Source of the DNA: an uncultured Burkholderiales bacterium
Lineage (GTDB): Bacteria > Pseudomonadota > Gammaproteobacteria > Burkholderiales > Burkholderiaceae_C
NCBI GenBank assembly: GCA_903932865.1
Contig: CAIZHQ010000016.1
Location: 62,001-126,000, forward strand
DNA: 64,000 bases
Reading direction: 5' to 3'
Shown: positions 27,780-40,798 of the stretch, one piece after another
Layout of the letters: each line of letters starts with the position of its first letter
Position numbering within the stretch: position 1 is the first letter of the stretch
The notes under the pieces: generated by a model
What the model was told of the DNA's origin: nothing
The model's input: only the letters and a program-made list of their open reading frames with translations
The model's database searches: none
Position numbers and translations under genes: made by a program

Positions 27780-28475
27780 ATGGCCCGCCAACCCCGCCTG
27801 ACCGTTGCAGGCTATCCCCACCACGTGATCCAGCGCGGCAATGACCGTCAGGCCATTGTGCGCGACAATGCGGACCGCGAGCGTCTAATTACCCTGTGGC
27901 AAGAGCATGCGCTAACTTTCAAGGTGGCCATCCATGCTTATGTGCTCATGGACAACCACTTCCATTTGTTGCTCACGCCCGACACCGACACAGGCCTGCC
28001 GCAGATGATGCAGGCGGTGGGTCGGGCCTATGTACGTTACTTCAATTTACGGCACCAGCGCACCGGCACTTTGTGGGAAGGGCGTTATCGCAGCAACCTC
28101 ATTGAGAGTGAACGTTATTTGTTGGCTTGCATGGTCTACATCGACCTGAACCCTGTGCGGGCGGGCATGGTTGGGCAGGCCGCTGACTTCAGATGGTCCA
28201 GCCACAGGCACTGTATTGGGCAAGTGAGCAACAAATGGGTGACGCCGCATGCCCTGTTTTGGGGCTTGGGCAACACGCCCTTTGCGCGCGAGGCGGCCTA
28301 TGCCGATTTGGTGCAAAGTGGTTTGGCGCAATCCCAAAAGGAACAGTTGACGCAAAGCGCCTTGTCGGGATGGGCTTTGGGCTCGGTCGATTTTGTGGGA
28401 CAACTGCAGCAATCCACGGCGCGCCGACTGATGCCGGGCAAGGCCGGTCGGCCATACAAGAAGACATCTGATTGA
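27780..28475 (+). CDS. REP-associated tyrosine transposase (RAYT, Y1_Tnp/IS200-like)
   Basis: Transposase of 231 residues. The HUH motif is H60-F61-H62 in LMDNHFHLLLTP, and the catalytic tyrosine is Y84 or Y87 in GRAYVRYFNLRH. The RAYT marks VIQRGNDRQ, GTLWEGRYRS and YIDLNPVRAGM are all present. RAYTs nick and join single-stranded DNA at REP-type hairpins and are usually single-copy domesticated genes. The reading frame is intact, and inverted copies of a palindrome lie on both sides. It sits between a methyltransferase gene and gltB. Confidence 0.92.
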   Translation: MARQPRLTVAGYPHHVIQRGNDRQAIVRDNADRERLITLWQEHALTFKVAIHAYVLMDNHFHLLLTPDTDTGLPQMMQAVGRAYVRYFNLRHQRTGTLWEGRYRSNLIESERYLLACMVYIDLNPVRAGMVGQAADFRWSSHRHCIGQVSNKWVTPHALFWGLGNTPFAREAAYADLVQSGLAQSQKEQLTQSALSGWALGSVDFVGQLQQSTARRLMPGKAGRPYKKTSD

Positions 28476-28493
28476 ATCTGTCCCCGATTAAAT
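28472..28493. repeat. Degenerate extra copy of the RAYT repeat
   Basis: GAATCTGTCCCCGATTAAA resembles GGATCTGACCCCAATTAAA of the right repeat 40 bases further on. It lies over the last codons of the transposase gene, in the same orientation as the right repeat. It looks like an older, mutated half of a two-hairpin unit. Confidence 0.5.
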
Positions 28494-28513
28494 CATAGTC
28501 GAAGTCAAAACAG

Positions 28514-28540
28514 AATTAATTGGGATCTGACCCCAATTAA
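28514..28540. repeat. Right RAYT-flanking palindromic repeat
   Basis: A 27-base stretch whose last 25 bases are the exact inverse of the left repeat at 27726-27750 (core GGGATCTGACCCC). It can fold into a hairpin with nine-base arms. It ends five bases before the -35 box of the gltB promoter. Confidence 0.85.
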
Positions 28541-28545
28541 AAAGT

Positions 28546-28574
28546 TTGGCATGGATGCTGCTGTGCACTACACT
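28546..28574 (+). promoter_or_regulatory. Sigma-70-type promoter of gltBD
   Basis: TTGGCA (28546-28551) and TACACT (28569-28574) are separated by 17 bases. Transcription would start near 28581, giving a leader of about 27 bases that includes the TAGGAG ribosome-binding site before ATG 28608. Confidence 0.6.
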
Positions 28575-28607
28575 CTTCGGTCTGCGTGAAAACCCTTAGG
28601 AGCGCCC

Positions 28608-33308
<4,701 letters not shown>

Positions 33309-33338
33309 GCCGAACGTCAAGATTGAAGGAATAGCATC

Positions 33339-34820
33339 ATGGGAAAAATCACCGGCTTCATGGAATTTGAGCGCATCGAAGAGGGTTACAAGCCCGTCAC
33401 CGAGCGTCTCAAAAATTACGGCGAATTCGTGATCGGTCTGACCGAAGAGCAGTCCAAAACACAAGCGGCGCGTTGTATGGACTGCGGCACACCGTTTTGC
33501 AACAACGGCTGCCCGGTCAACAACATCATTCCGGACTTCAACAACCTGGTGTTTGAAGGCGACTGGAAGAACGCGATCGAAGTGCTGCACAGCACCAACA
33601 ACTTCCCCGAGTTCACCGGCCGTATCTGCCCCGCACCTTGCGAAGCAGCCTGCGTGGTCAACTTCAACGACGATGCCGTGGGCATCAAATCCATCGAGCA
33701 CGCCATCATCGACCGCGCCTGGGCCGAAGGCTGGGTCACACCCCGTCCTGCCAAAGTCAAGACCGGCAAAAAAGTCGCTGTCATTGGCGCAGGCCCTGCG
33801 GGCCTGGCTGCTGCCCAGCAATTGGCACGGGTGGGCCACGATGTGACTTTGTTCGAGAAGAACGACCGTGTGGGTGGCTTGCTGCGTTACGGCATCCCCG
33901 ACTTCAAGATGGAAAAGACGCACATCGACCGCCGCGTCCAGCAGCTCGAAGCCGAAGGCGTGAAGATCCGCACCAGCGTCTTGGTGGGTGAGTGGCCTAA
34001 GGATTCCAAAATCACCAACTGGGCCAAGGAAACCATCAGCGCCGAGCAACTCAAAAAAGATTTCGACGCGGTGCTGCTCACAGGCGGCTCCGAGCAGTCG
34101 CGTGACCTGCCCGTGCCCGGCCGCGATCTGGACGGCATCCACTTTGCGATGGAGTTCTTGCCCCAGCAAAACAAGGTCAACGCGGGCGACAAGCTCAAAG
34201 GTCAGCTGCGCGCCGACGGCAAAAACGTCATCGTGATCGGTGGTGGCGATACCGGCAGCGACTGCGTGGGCACCAGCACACGCCACGGCGCGGTGAGCGT
34301 GACCCAGTTCGAGGTGATGCCCGAGCCGCCCGAAAAAGAAAACAAGGCGCTGGTTTGGCCTTATTGGCCCATGAAGCTGCGCACCAGCTCCAGCCACGAC
34401 GAAAGCGCCGAAAAAGGCCTGTTGCAACGCGAGTTCGCCATCTCGACCAAAGCCTTCATCGGCGAAAAAGGCAAAGTCACCGGATTGACCACAGTGCATG
34501 TCGAATTCAAAGACGGCAAGATGGTCGAAGTGCCTGGGACCGAAAAAGAGCACAAAGCCGACTTGGTCCTGCTCGCCATGGGTTTTACCAACCCGGTGGC
34601 CACTGTGCTCGATGCCTTTGGCATCGACAAGGACGCCCGTGGCAACGCCAAGGCCAGCACCGACTTCTCAGGCGGTTACGCCACCAACGTGCCCAAGGTG
34701 TTTGCCGCTGGCGACATGCGCCGAGGCCAGTCCTTGGTGGTGTGGGCCATCCGTGAAGGACGCCAAGCCGCTCGCTCAGTGGACGAGTTCCTGATGGGCC
34801 AGAGCGACCTGCCGCGTTAA
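33339..34820 (+). CDS. gltD: Glutamate synthase small subunit
   Basis: Protein of 493 residues. N-terminal 4Fe-4S cysteines are C46, C49, C54 and C58 ([14 protein letters not shown]), then C97, C101 and C105 (CPAPCEAAC). The FAD site [14 protein letters not shown] lies near residue 150, and the NADPH-type site ([15 protein letters not shown]) near residue 300. It passes electrons from NADPH to GltB. Directly after its stop comes a run of three small hairpins, the last with a T tract, so the gltBD transcript probably ends there. Confidence 0.97.
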   Translation: MGKITGFMEFERIEEGYKPVTERLKNYGEFVIGLTEEQSKTQAARCMDCGTPFCNNGCPVNNIIPDFNNLVFEGDWKNAIEVLHSTNNFPEFTGRICPAPCEAACVVNFNDDAVGIKSIEHAIIDRAWAEGWVTPRPAKVKTGKKVAVIGAGPAGLAAAQQLARVGHDVTLFEKNDRVGGLLRYGIPDFKMEKTHIDRRVQQLEAEGVKIRTSVLVGEWPKDSKITNWAKETISAEQLKKDFDAVLLTGGSEQSRDLPVPGRDLDGIHFAMEFLPQQNKVNAGDKLKGQLRADGKNVIVIGGGDTGSDCVGTSTRHGAVSVTQFEVMPEPPEKENKALVWPYWPMKLRTSSSHDESAEKGLLQREFAISTKAFIGEKGKVTGLTTVHVEFKDGKMVEVPGTEKEHKADLVLLAMGFTNPVATVLDAFGIDKDARGNAKASTDFSGGYATNVPKVFAAGDMRRGQSLVVWAIREGRQAARSVDEFLMGQSDLPR

Positions 34821-34831
34821 GGCTGCCCTGT

Positions 34832-34882
34832 TCTAGGTAAAATCCCTAGATCACCAAGGATTGCAAAGCGTATACCTTGGTG
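34832..34882 (+). other. Two tandem hairpins between gltD and mlaF
   Basis: TCTAGG/CCTAGA pairs at 34832-34837 and 34845-34850. CACCAAGG/CCTTGGTG pairs at 34852-34859 and 34875-34882. Together with the terminator hairpin that follows, three structures fill most of the 104-base gap, leaving little room for an mlaF promoter. The first contains GTAAAAT, which could serve as a -10 element. Confidence 0.4.
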
Positions 34883-34892
34883 CTCTAACATC

Positions 34893-34924
34893 ACAAGAGC
34901 CGGACCTTCCGGCTCTTGTTTTTC
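34893..34924 (+). terminator. Rho-independent terminator after gltD, abutting the mlaF start
   Basis: An 11-bp perfect stem ACAAGAGCCGG/CCGGCTCTTGT with an ACCTT loop is followed by TTTT. It ends just before ATG 34925 of mlaF, an unusual position because it leaves no room for a ribosome-binding site. Confidence 0.8.
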
Positions 34925-35743
34925 ATGAATACCAGATCTACCGCTCCGCCACTTGTTGAACTGCACGACCTGACGTTTGGGTACGGCGACCGTGTCATTT
35001 TGAAGAACCTCAGCTTCAATGTGCCGCGTGGCCAAGTCACGGCCCTGATGGGTGTTTCTGGTGGCGGCAAGACCACCGTCTTGCGCTTGATCGGTGGGCA
35101 AATCCGTGCCAGCGCAGGTCAACTGCTGTTTGATGGTCATGACATCACGCCGATGCGACAAACCGAGCTTTATACCGCGCGCCGCCGCATGGGCATGCTG
35201 TTTCAGTTTGGGGCCTTATTCACCGACATGAGCGTGTTCGACAATGTGGCTTTTCCCTTGCGCGAACACACCCGTTTGTCGGAAGACCTGATCCGAGACA
35301 TCGTGCTGATGAAGCTCGATGCGGTGGGCTTGCGCGGTGCGCGGGACCTCAAACCCTCTGAAATTTCTGGTGGCATGAGCCGCAGAGTGGCCCTGGCCCG
35401 CGCCATCGCGCTCGACCCGGACTTGATCATGTACGACGAGCCGTTTGCCGGTCTCGACCCGATTTCGCTGGGCACGGCGGCCCGATTGATTCGCCGACTG
35501 AACGACAGCTTGGGCATCACCAGCATTGTGGTGTCTCACGATGTGACCGAGACTTTCGAGATCGCTGACCATGTGGTGATTCTGGCGCATGGCGGAGTGG
35601 CCGCGCAGGGCACCCCTGCTCAACTGCGGGCCAGCACCGACCCGTTGATTCACCAGTTTGTGCATGCCTTGAGCGATGGGCCTGTGCCCTTCCATTACCC
35701 GGCCCCTTCGGCCGCGCAAGACTACGACGGGAGGTCGCCATGA
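34925..35743 (+). CDS. mlaF: Phospholipid transport ATPase MlaF
   Basis: ABC ATPase of 272 residues. Walker A is GVSGGGKTT, the signature is EISGGMSRRVALARA, Walker B is LIMYDEPFAGLD, and the switch His is in VVSHDV. It energises the MlaFEDB complex that moves phospholipids between outer and inner membranes. The ATG at 34925 lies directly after a terminator hairpin and lacks a visible Shine-Dalgarno sequence; no better downstream start is apparent. The mlaE start overlaps its stop by four bases. Confidence 0.92.
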   Translation: MNTRSTAPPLVELHDLTFGYGDRVILKNLSFNVPRGQVTALMGVSGGGKTTVLRLIGGQIRASAGQLLFDGHDITPMRQTELYTARRRMGMLFQFGALFTDMSVFDNVAFPLREHTRLSEDLIRDIVLMKLDAVGLRGARDLKPSEISGGMSRRVALARAIALDPDLIMYDEPFAGLDPISLGTAARLIRRLNDSLGITSIVVSHDVTETFEIADHVVILAHGGVAAQGTPAQLRASTDPLIHQFVHALSDGPVPFHYPAPSAAQDYDGRSP

Positions 35744-36522
35744 TCTCCGACTTGCTGGGCGCTTTGGGCGCATCCACCCGCCAGATGCTGGCCGATTGGG
35801 GTTTTGCTGCTCGTCTGTTTTTCAAGTTGTTGGGGATGTCGGGCGCGGCGCTCAAGCGCTTTGGCTTGGTGCGCGACCAAGTGCATTTTTTGGGCAACTA
35901 CTCGTTGGCCATCATCACCGTGTCGGGCCTGTTTGTGGGCTTTGTGCTGGGTTTGCAGGGCTATTACACCTTGCAGCGCTACGGCTCGGCCGAGGCGCTG
36001 GGCTTGCTGGTGGCGTTGAGCTTGGTGCGCGAGTTGGGCCCGGTGGTGGCTGCTTTGTTGTTTGCAGGCCGTGCTGGTGCATCGCTCACGGCCGAGATCG
36101 GCCTCATGCGTGCCGGTGAGCAGCTCACCGCATTGGAAATGATGGCGGTGGACCCTGTGCAACGCATTTTGGCGCCTCGTTTTTGGGGTGGCATCATCGC
36201 CTTGCCCTTGTTGGCGGCGGTGTTCAGTGCGGTGGGCATTATGGGTGGCTATGTCGTGGGCGTGTTGCTGATTGGCGTGGACGCGGGGTCTTTTTGGAGC
36301 CAGATGCAAGGCGGCGTCGACGTGTTCAAGGATGTGGGCAACGGCATCATCAAAAGCGTGGTGTTTGGTGTGGCTGTGACCTTCATTGCCTTGCTGCAAG
36401 GCTATGTGGCCAAGCCCACACCCGAAGGTGTGGCCAGTGCCACGACCCGCAGTGTGGTGGTTTCTTCTTTGTCGGTGTTGGGACTGGATTTCATCCTGAC
36501 CGCGATGATGTTCAGCATTTGA
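35740..36522 (+). CDS. mlaE: Phospholipid transport permease MlaE
   Basis: Integral membrane protein of 260 residues with about five hydrophobic segments. The MlaE blocks LVRELGPVVAALLFAGRAGASLTAEIG and MAVDPVQRILAPRFWGG are read in two adjoining stretches of the middle region. It forms the dimeric membrane core with MlaF outside it and MlaD in the periplasm. The start overlaps the mlaF stop (ATGA). Eleven bases with GGAGGA separate it from mlaD. Confidence 0.94.
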   Translation: MISDLLGALGASTRQMLADWGFAARLFFKLLGMSGAALKRFGLVRDQVHFLGNYSLAIITVSGLFVGFVLGLQGYYTLQRYGSAEALGLLVALSLVRELGPVVAALLFAGRAGASLTAEIGLMRAGEQLTALEMMAVDPVQRILAPRFWGGIIALPLLAAVFSAVGIMGGYVVGVLLIGVDAGSFWSQMQGGVDVFKDVGNGIIKSVVFGVAVTFIALLQGYVAKPTPEGVASATTRSVVVSSLSVLGLDFILTAMMFSI

Positions 36523-36532
36523 GGAGGACGGC

Positions 36533-37012
36533 ATGCAACGTTCAAAAAATGATATTTGGGTCGGTTTGTTTGTCTTGTTGGGCGCTGTGGCTGTGCTGTT
36601 TCTGGCGCTCAAGGCGGCCAACTTGCTCAATTGGAGTTTCAGTCAGGACTATGAGGTCACGGCCAAGTTCGACAACATCGGCGGGCTCAAGCCCGGCGCT
36701 GCTGTCAAGAGCGCCGGGGTGGTGGTCGGGCGCGTGAAGAAAATCGAATTCGACGGTGAGTCCTTCCAGGCCAAGGTCACGTTGGGCATGCAGACCCAGC
36801 ATGCCTTTCCTCAGGACAGTTCCTTGAAAATCCTCACCAGCGGCTTGCTGGGTGAGCAATACCTCGATGTCGCTCCTGGGGCTGACGAGAAAAATCTGGC
36901 CGCTGGAGACCGCATCGGCTCCACCCAATCGGCCGTCATCCTGGAAAACCTGATCAGCCAGTTCCTGTTCAGCCAGGCCGAGAAGTCCACCACCGAAAGC
37001 CAAAAACCATGA
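36533..37012 (+). CDS. mlaD: Phospholipid-binding MCE-domain protein MlaD
   Basis: Protein of 159 residues with one N-terminal membrane anchor (DIWVGLFVLLGAVAVLFLAL) and one MCE domain (AKFDNIGGLKPGAAVKSAGV, followed by LGEQYLDV). MlaD forms a hexameric ring that conducts lipid. This protein is shorter than the E. coli version (183 residues), ending soon after the pore helix. Its stop overlaps the mlaA start by four bases. Confidence 0.92.
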   Translation: MQRSKNDIWVGLFVLLGAVAVLFLALKAANLLNWSFSQDYEVTAKFDNIGGLKPGAAVKSAGVVVGRVKKIEFDGESFQAKVTLGMQTQHAFPQDSSLKILTSGLLGEQYLDVAPGADEKNLAAGDRIGSTQSAVILENLISQFLFSQAEKSTTESQKP

Positions 37013-37746
37013 TCGCCTGGACGAAACGCTTTGCATCGCTGGCGCTGCTGGCCGGTGTGCTGGCTTTGCAAGGCTGTGCCACTGTACAAACTGCCGATGC
37101 GCGTGACCCCTGGGAACCGATGAACCGCAGCGTCTACCAATTCAACGACATGGTGGACGCCGTGGCCATCAAGCCCGCAACCGAGCTGTATGTGAAAGTC
37201 CTGCCCGGCTTTGTGCGCAAGGGCGTCAGCAACTTTTTGGGCAATATAGGGGATGTCTGGTCCATGGCCAACAGCGCCCTGCAGCTCAAGGGGCAGGCCA
37301 CGGTGGAGACTTTCATGCGCATCTATGTGAACACTTTTTTCGGTTTGGGCGGCTTGCTGGATGTGGCCACCGAAATGCGTCTGGAGAAGCGCAAGGAAGA
37401 CTTCGGGCAGACCTTGGGTTACTGGGGCGTCAAGCCAGGCCCTTATGTGGTGCTGCCTTTGTTGGGGCCGTCCACATTGCGCGACACCCTGGCCTTGCCG
37501 CTGGACATGCGCGGCGATGCTTCGCGGCAGTTTTCGGATGAGGCCACCCGCAATGCTTTGACAGCGACACGGGTTTTGGACATCCGCTCGGGACTGCTGC
37601 AAACCGTGGACGTGGTCAAGGCCGCATCGCTGGACCCTTACTCGTTTGTGCGTGACGGCTTCTTGCAAAAACGCCGTAACGACATACACGACGGCAACCC
37701 ACCCTCAAGTTTTGACTACGGTGATGGCGAGGCCGAACCGAAGTAA
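37009..37746 (+). CDS. mlaA: Outer-membrane lipoprotein MlaA (VacJ)
   Basis: Lipoprotein of 245 residues with a signal peptide ending in the lipobox LQGC (Cys near residue 23). The VacJ fingerprint DPWEPMNRSVYQFNDMVD follows, then FVRKGVSNFLGNIGDVW and LGYWGVKPGPYVVLPLLGPS. MlaA removes misplaced phospholipid from the outer leaflet of the outer membrane. In E. coli it is encoded away from mlaFEDCB; here, as in many betaproteobacteria, it lies inside the operon between mlaD and mlaC. Confidence 0.94.
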   Translation: MIAWTKRFASLALLAGVLALQGCATVQTADARDPWEPMNRSVYQFNDMVDAVAIKPATELYVKVLPGFVRKGVSNFLGNIGDVWSMANSALQLKGQATVETFMRIYVNTFFGLGGLLDVATEMRLEKRKEDFGQTLGYWGVKPGPYVVLPLLGPSTLRDTLALPLDMRGDASRQFSDEATRNALTATRVLDIRSGLLQTVDVVKAASLDPYSFVRDGFLQKRRNDIHDGNPPSSFDYGDGEAEPK

Positions 37747-37798
37747 GCCCGTTACAGTTGTTCACACGCATTTTGGCCACAGGCCGTATAGTTATTTC

Positions 37799-38455
37799 AT
37801 GCTTAAAACAGATGCCGCTTTTTTCTTGAACCGCCGCGATGTGCTTGTGGCCGCCTGTGCTGCCAGCCTTCTGGCTGCTTCAGGCCTGTCCATGGCTGCC
37901 GACGAAGCACCTGAGGCGTTGATCCAGCGCATCACCAACGAAACGCTGAACGCCATCAAGGCAGACAAGGCGCTGCGCAGCGGCGACATCGGCAAAATAA
38001 TGCAGTTGGTCGACACCCAGCTGATGCCGCATGTGAACTTCCGCCGCATGACCGCTCTCGCCACTGGCCCAGCATGGCGCAAAGCCACGCCCGAGCAACA
38101 AAAACGCCTCCAAGAAGAGTTCAAGATTTTGTTGGTGCGCACCTATTCGGGTGCACTCAGCCAGATCACCGACCAGGTGGTGGTGGTCAAGCCCTTGCGC
38201 GCCGGCCAGGAAGATAAAAACCTGGTGGTGAACACCGAGGTGCGCGGTAAGGCAGAACCGATTCAGTTGGACTACCGACTCGAAAAAACCCCGGGTCAAG
38301 GCGCAGGCTGGATGATTTTTGACCTGAACGTGCTGGGCGTGTGGCTGATCGAAAACTACCGCAACCAGTTCACCAAAGAGATCAATGCCGGCGGGATCGA
38401 TGCGCTGATTGCCAGCTTGGCTGCTCGCAACAAATCCAACACCAAAGCCTCTTGA
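37799..38455 (+). CDS. mlaC: Periplasmic phospholipid shuttle MlaC
   Basis: Protein of 218 residues from ATG 37799, with a signal region holding a twin Arg (LNRRDVLVAACAAS) and cleavage near SMAAD. A Tat-type signal is possible but cannot be proved. The Ttg2D/MlaC fold is recognised from VDTQLMPHVNFRRMTALATGPAW, split over about residues 80-103, and RTYSGALSQI. MlaC carries lipid between MlaA and MlaD. A 52-base gap precedes it. Confidence 0.92.
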   Translation: MLKTDAAFFLNRRDVLVAACAASLLAASGLSMAADEAPEALIQRITNETLNAIKADKALRSGDIGKIMQLVDTQLMPHVNFRRMTALATGPAWRKATPEQQKRLQEEFKILLVRTYSGALSQITDQVVVVKPLRAGQEDKNLVVNTEVRGKAEPIQLDYRLEKTPGQGAGWMIFDLNVLGVWLIENYRNQFTKEINAGGIDALIASLAARNKSNTKAS

Positions 38456-38466
38456 ACCCGCAAGAC

Positions 38467-38742
38467 ATGAGCCCTCTGAAGCTGCCCGCCACTTTGCTGC
38501 ACGACCAGGCCGATGCGTGTCTGGCGAATTGGGTGGCGCAATTACCCCCTGAGTTGCCGCCTGCGGTGGTGCTGGACGCATCGGAAGTGGTTGAATTTGA
38601 CTCCTCGGCGCTGGCCGTGTTGCTGGGTTTGCGCAGGGCATTGACTCAAAAAGGCAGTGCTTTGAAAGTTCAAGGCATCACGCCGCGCTTGCGAGAACTG
38701 GCCAGTTTGTATGGGGTGATGGATCTGCTCCAACCCGCTTGA
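38467..38742 (+). CDS. mlaB: STAS-domain protein MlaB
   Basis: Small cytoplasmic protein of 91 residues from ATG 38467, placed 11 bases after mlaC. The STAS signature VLDASEVVEFDSSALAVLLG and a C-terminal GVMDLLQP helix are visible. MlaB binds MlaF and supports assembly of the transporter. It completes the set mlaF-E-D-A-C-B. An 84-base gap then leads to a different ABC system. Confidence 0.85.
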   Translation: MSPLKLPATLLHDQADACLANWVAQLPPELPPAVVLDASEVVEFDSSALAVLLGLRRALTQKGSALKVQGITPRLRELASLYGVMDLLQPA

Positions 38743-38826
38743 TGGCGTGGTTTTCATGTCTTTTGGCGCCTCTGCAAGGGTCGCAACTCAGGGTCGGCGG
38801 GCCAGCACTTAAAATAGAACACTTCC

Positions 38827-39762
38827 ATGCCAGCGCTCTCATTCCAATCCGTCTCCAAGATTTATCCAGCCAAGCAGGCGGGCGTAGCCGCGTTCAAAGC
38901 CCTTGATCAAGTCAGTTTTGATGTGGAGGAGGGTGAATTCTTTGGCCTGCTCGGCCCCAATGGCGCGGGCAAAACCACCCTCATCAGCACTCTGGCGGGC
39001 TTGAGCCGCCCTACCACTGGGCGCGTGTTGGTGCATGGGCACGATGTGCAAACCGACTACGCCGCTGCTCGCCAACTTCTGGGCGTGGTGCCGCAAGAAC
39101 TGGTGTTTGATCCGTTTTTCACGGTGCGCGAATCACTGCGCATCCAGTCGGGCTATTTCGGTGTCCAGAAAAACGACGCCTGGATCGATGAATTGCTCGA
39201 TTGTCTGGGACTGAGCGACAAGGCCAACGCCAACATGCGCCAGCTGTCTGGTGGCATGAAGCGGCGTGTGCTTGTGGCGCAGGCACTGGTGCACAAGCCA
39301 CGCGTGATCGTGCTCGACGAGCCCACCGCCGGAGTCGATGTCGAACTGCGACAAACCCTTTGGGCCTTCATTGCCAAACTCAACAAGCAAGGCCACACTG
39401 TCTTGCTCACCACCCATTACCTGGAAGAGGCCGAGGCACTTTGTGGGCGTATAGCCCTGCTCAAAAGCGGCCAGTTGCTGGCATTGGAGTGCACCTCGGT
39501 GTTGTTGCGCTCGGCCACCAGCCAGGTACTGCGCTTCAAGCTGGATGGCGACTTGCCGCCCGCCGTGGCGGCCATCGCCCGTGTCACGGGTCGCATCGTT
39601 CAGTTGCCCGTGCACAACGCGGTCGAGATTGAAAACCACTTGGCCACCCTGCGCACCGCAGGCTTGGTGGTGGAAGATGTGGAGATCCGCCAAGCTGACC
39701 TGGAAGACGTGTTTCTTGAAGTCATGAACTGCAAACAATCGACGTCAGAGGCTTTGGCATGA
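38827..39762 (+). CDS. ABC-2 type exporter ATPase (YadG-like)
   Basis: ATPase of 311 residues with Walker A GPNGAGKTTL, signature LSGGMKRRVLVAQAL, Walker B VIVLDEPTAGVD and switch His in LTTHYLEEAE. The C-terminal extension after residue 220 is usual for drug/lipid-type exporters. It pairs with the permease encoded next (four-base overlap). YadGH-like exporters have no firm substrate. Placement after the mla genes is common in this group and hints at an envelope role. Confidence 0.88.
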   Translation: MPALSFQSVSKIYPAKQAGVAAFKALDQVSFDVEEGEFFGLLGPNGAGKTTLISTLAGLSRPTTGRVLVHGHDVQTDYAAARQLLGVVPQELVFDPFFTVRESLRIQSGYFGVQKNDAWIDELLDCLGLSDKANANMRQLSGGMKRRVLVAQALVHKPRVIVLDEPTAGVDVELRQTLWAFIAKLNKQGHTVLLTTHYLEEAEALCGRIALLKSGQLLALECTSVLLRSATSQVLRFKLDGDLPPAVAAIARVTGRIVQLPVHNAVEIENHLATLRTAGLVVEDVEIRQADLEDVFLEVMNCKQSTSEALA

Positions 39763-40514
39763 CAGGTTGGCAAACATTGCTGTACAAAGAAGTCCTGCGC
39801 TTTTGGAAAGTCGCTTTCCAAACGGTGGGCGCGCCGGTACTGACGTCAGTGCTCTACATGCTGATCTTTGGTCATGTGCTTGAAGACCATGTCAAGGTGT
39901 ACGACAACGTGGCCTACACCTCGTTTTTGTTGCCCGGCCTGATCATGATGGGCGTGTTGCAAAACGCGTTTGCCAACAGCTCGTCGAGCCTGGTGCAAAG
40001 CAAAATCATGGGCAACTTGGTGTTCTTGTTGCTAACGCCTTTGTCGCACCGCAGCTGGTTTGTGGCCTATGTGGGGTCGTCTATTGTGCGTGGCTTGGCT
40101 GTGGGTCTGGGGGTGTTTGTCATCACCGGCTGGATGGTCAACATCACTTTCGTCAACCCGTTTTGGATTTTGGTCTTCGCTTGCATGGGAGCGGCCATGA
40201 TGGGTGCATTGGGCGTGATCGCTGGGCTGTGGGCTGAAAAGTTCGACCAGATGGCTGCTTTTCAGAACTTCATCATCATGCCCATGACGTTTTTGTCGGG
40301 CGTGTTTTACTCCATCCACTCCCTGCCGCCGTTTTGGCAAAAACTCAGCCACCTGAACCCGTTTTTCTACATGATCGATGGCTTTCGCTACGGCTTCTTC
40401 GGTCAAAGCGATGTGTCCCCCTGGCTCAGTCTGGCCGTGGTGGGCACTGCCCTGGCTGTCATCAGTGGTCTGACCCTTCACCTTTTGCGCATCGGCTACA
40501 AAATCCGGAGCTGA
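39759..40514 (+). CDS. ABC-2 type permease (YadH-like)
   Basis: Membrane protein of 251 residues with about six hydrophobic segments. ABC-2 permease marks are FLLPGLIMMGVLQNAFANSS (split across 48-67) and FLSGVFYSIHSLPPFWQ, then HLNPFFYMIDGFRYGFFG. It forms the membrane half of the exporter with the preceding ATPase. A BolA-family gene begins six bases after its stop, so the genes are likely cotranscribed. Confidence 0.88.
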   Translation: MTGWQTLLYKEVLRFWKVAFQTVGAPVLTSVLYMLIFGHVLEDHVKVYDNVAYTSFLLPGLIMMGVLQNAFANSSSSLVQSKIMGNLVFLLLTPLSHRSWFVAYVGSSIVRGLAVGLGVFVITGWMVNITFVNPFWILVFACMGAAMMGALGVIAGLWAEKFDQMAAFQNFIIMPMTFLSGVFYSIHSLPPFWQKLSHLNPFFYMIDGFRYGFFGQSDVSPWLSLAVVGTALAVISGLTLHLLRIGYKIRS

Positions 40515-40520
40515 CTCCCC

Positions 40521-40763
40521 ATGAACGCACAGCAACTTCAAGCCATCATTGCCGCAGGTCTTGACTGCACCCACCTGAATGTGGAAGGCGATGGCCGCCA
40601 CTGGAGCGCCGTGGTGGTGTCCGAAGCTTTTGCCGGCATGCGACCCATTGCTCGGCACCAGCGGGTGTACGCCACGCTGGGCCAGAAAATGCACACCGAC
40701 GAGGTGCACGCCTTGTCGATGAAAACCTACACGCCCGCCGAATGGGCTGCGCAAAGCAACTGA
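40521..40763 (+). CDS. ibaG: BolA-family protein (IbaG-like)
   Basis: Protein of 80 residues with the BolA fold: LNVEGDGRHWSAVVVSEAFAG, then the helix RHQRVYATLGQKM and HALSMKTYTPAEW. Conserved His residues could hold an iron-sulfur cluster with a monothiol glutaredoxin. In E. coli and many relatives ibaG also sits just before murA, as here, which favours IbaG over BolA itself. Confidence 0.88.
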   Translation: MNAQQLQAIIAAGLDCTHLNVEGDGRHWSAVVVSEAFAGMRPIARHQRVYATLGQKMHTDEVHALSMKTYTPAEWAAQSN

Positions 40764-40798
40764 ACGCCTTGGGCGACAACGCAAGACCCCACTGACAC

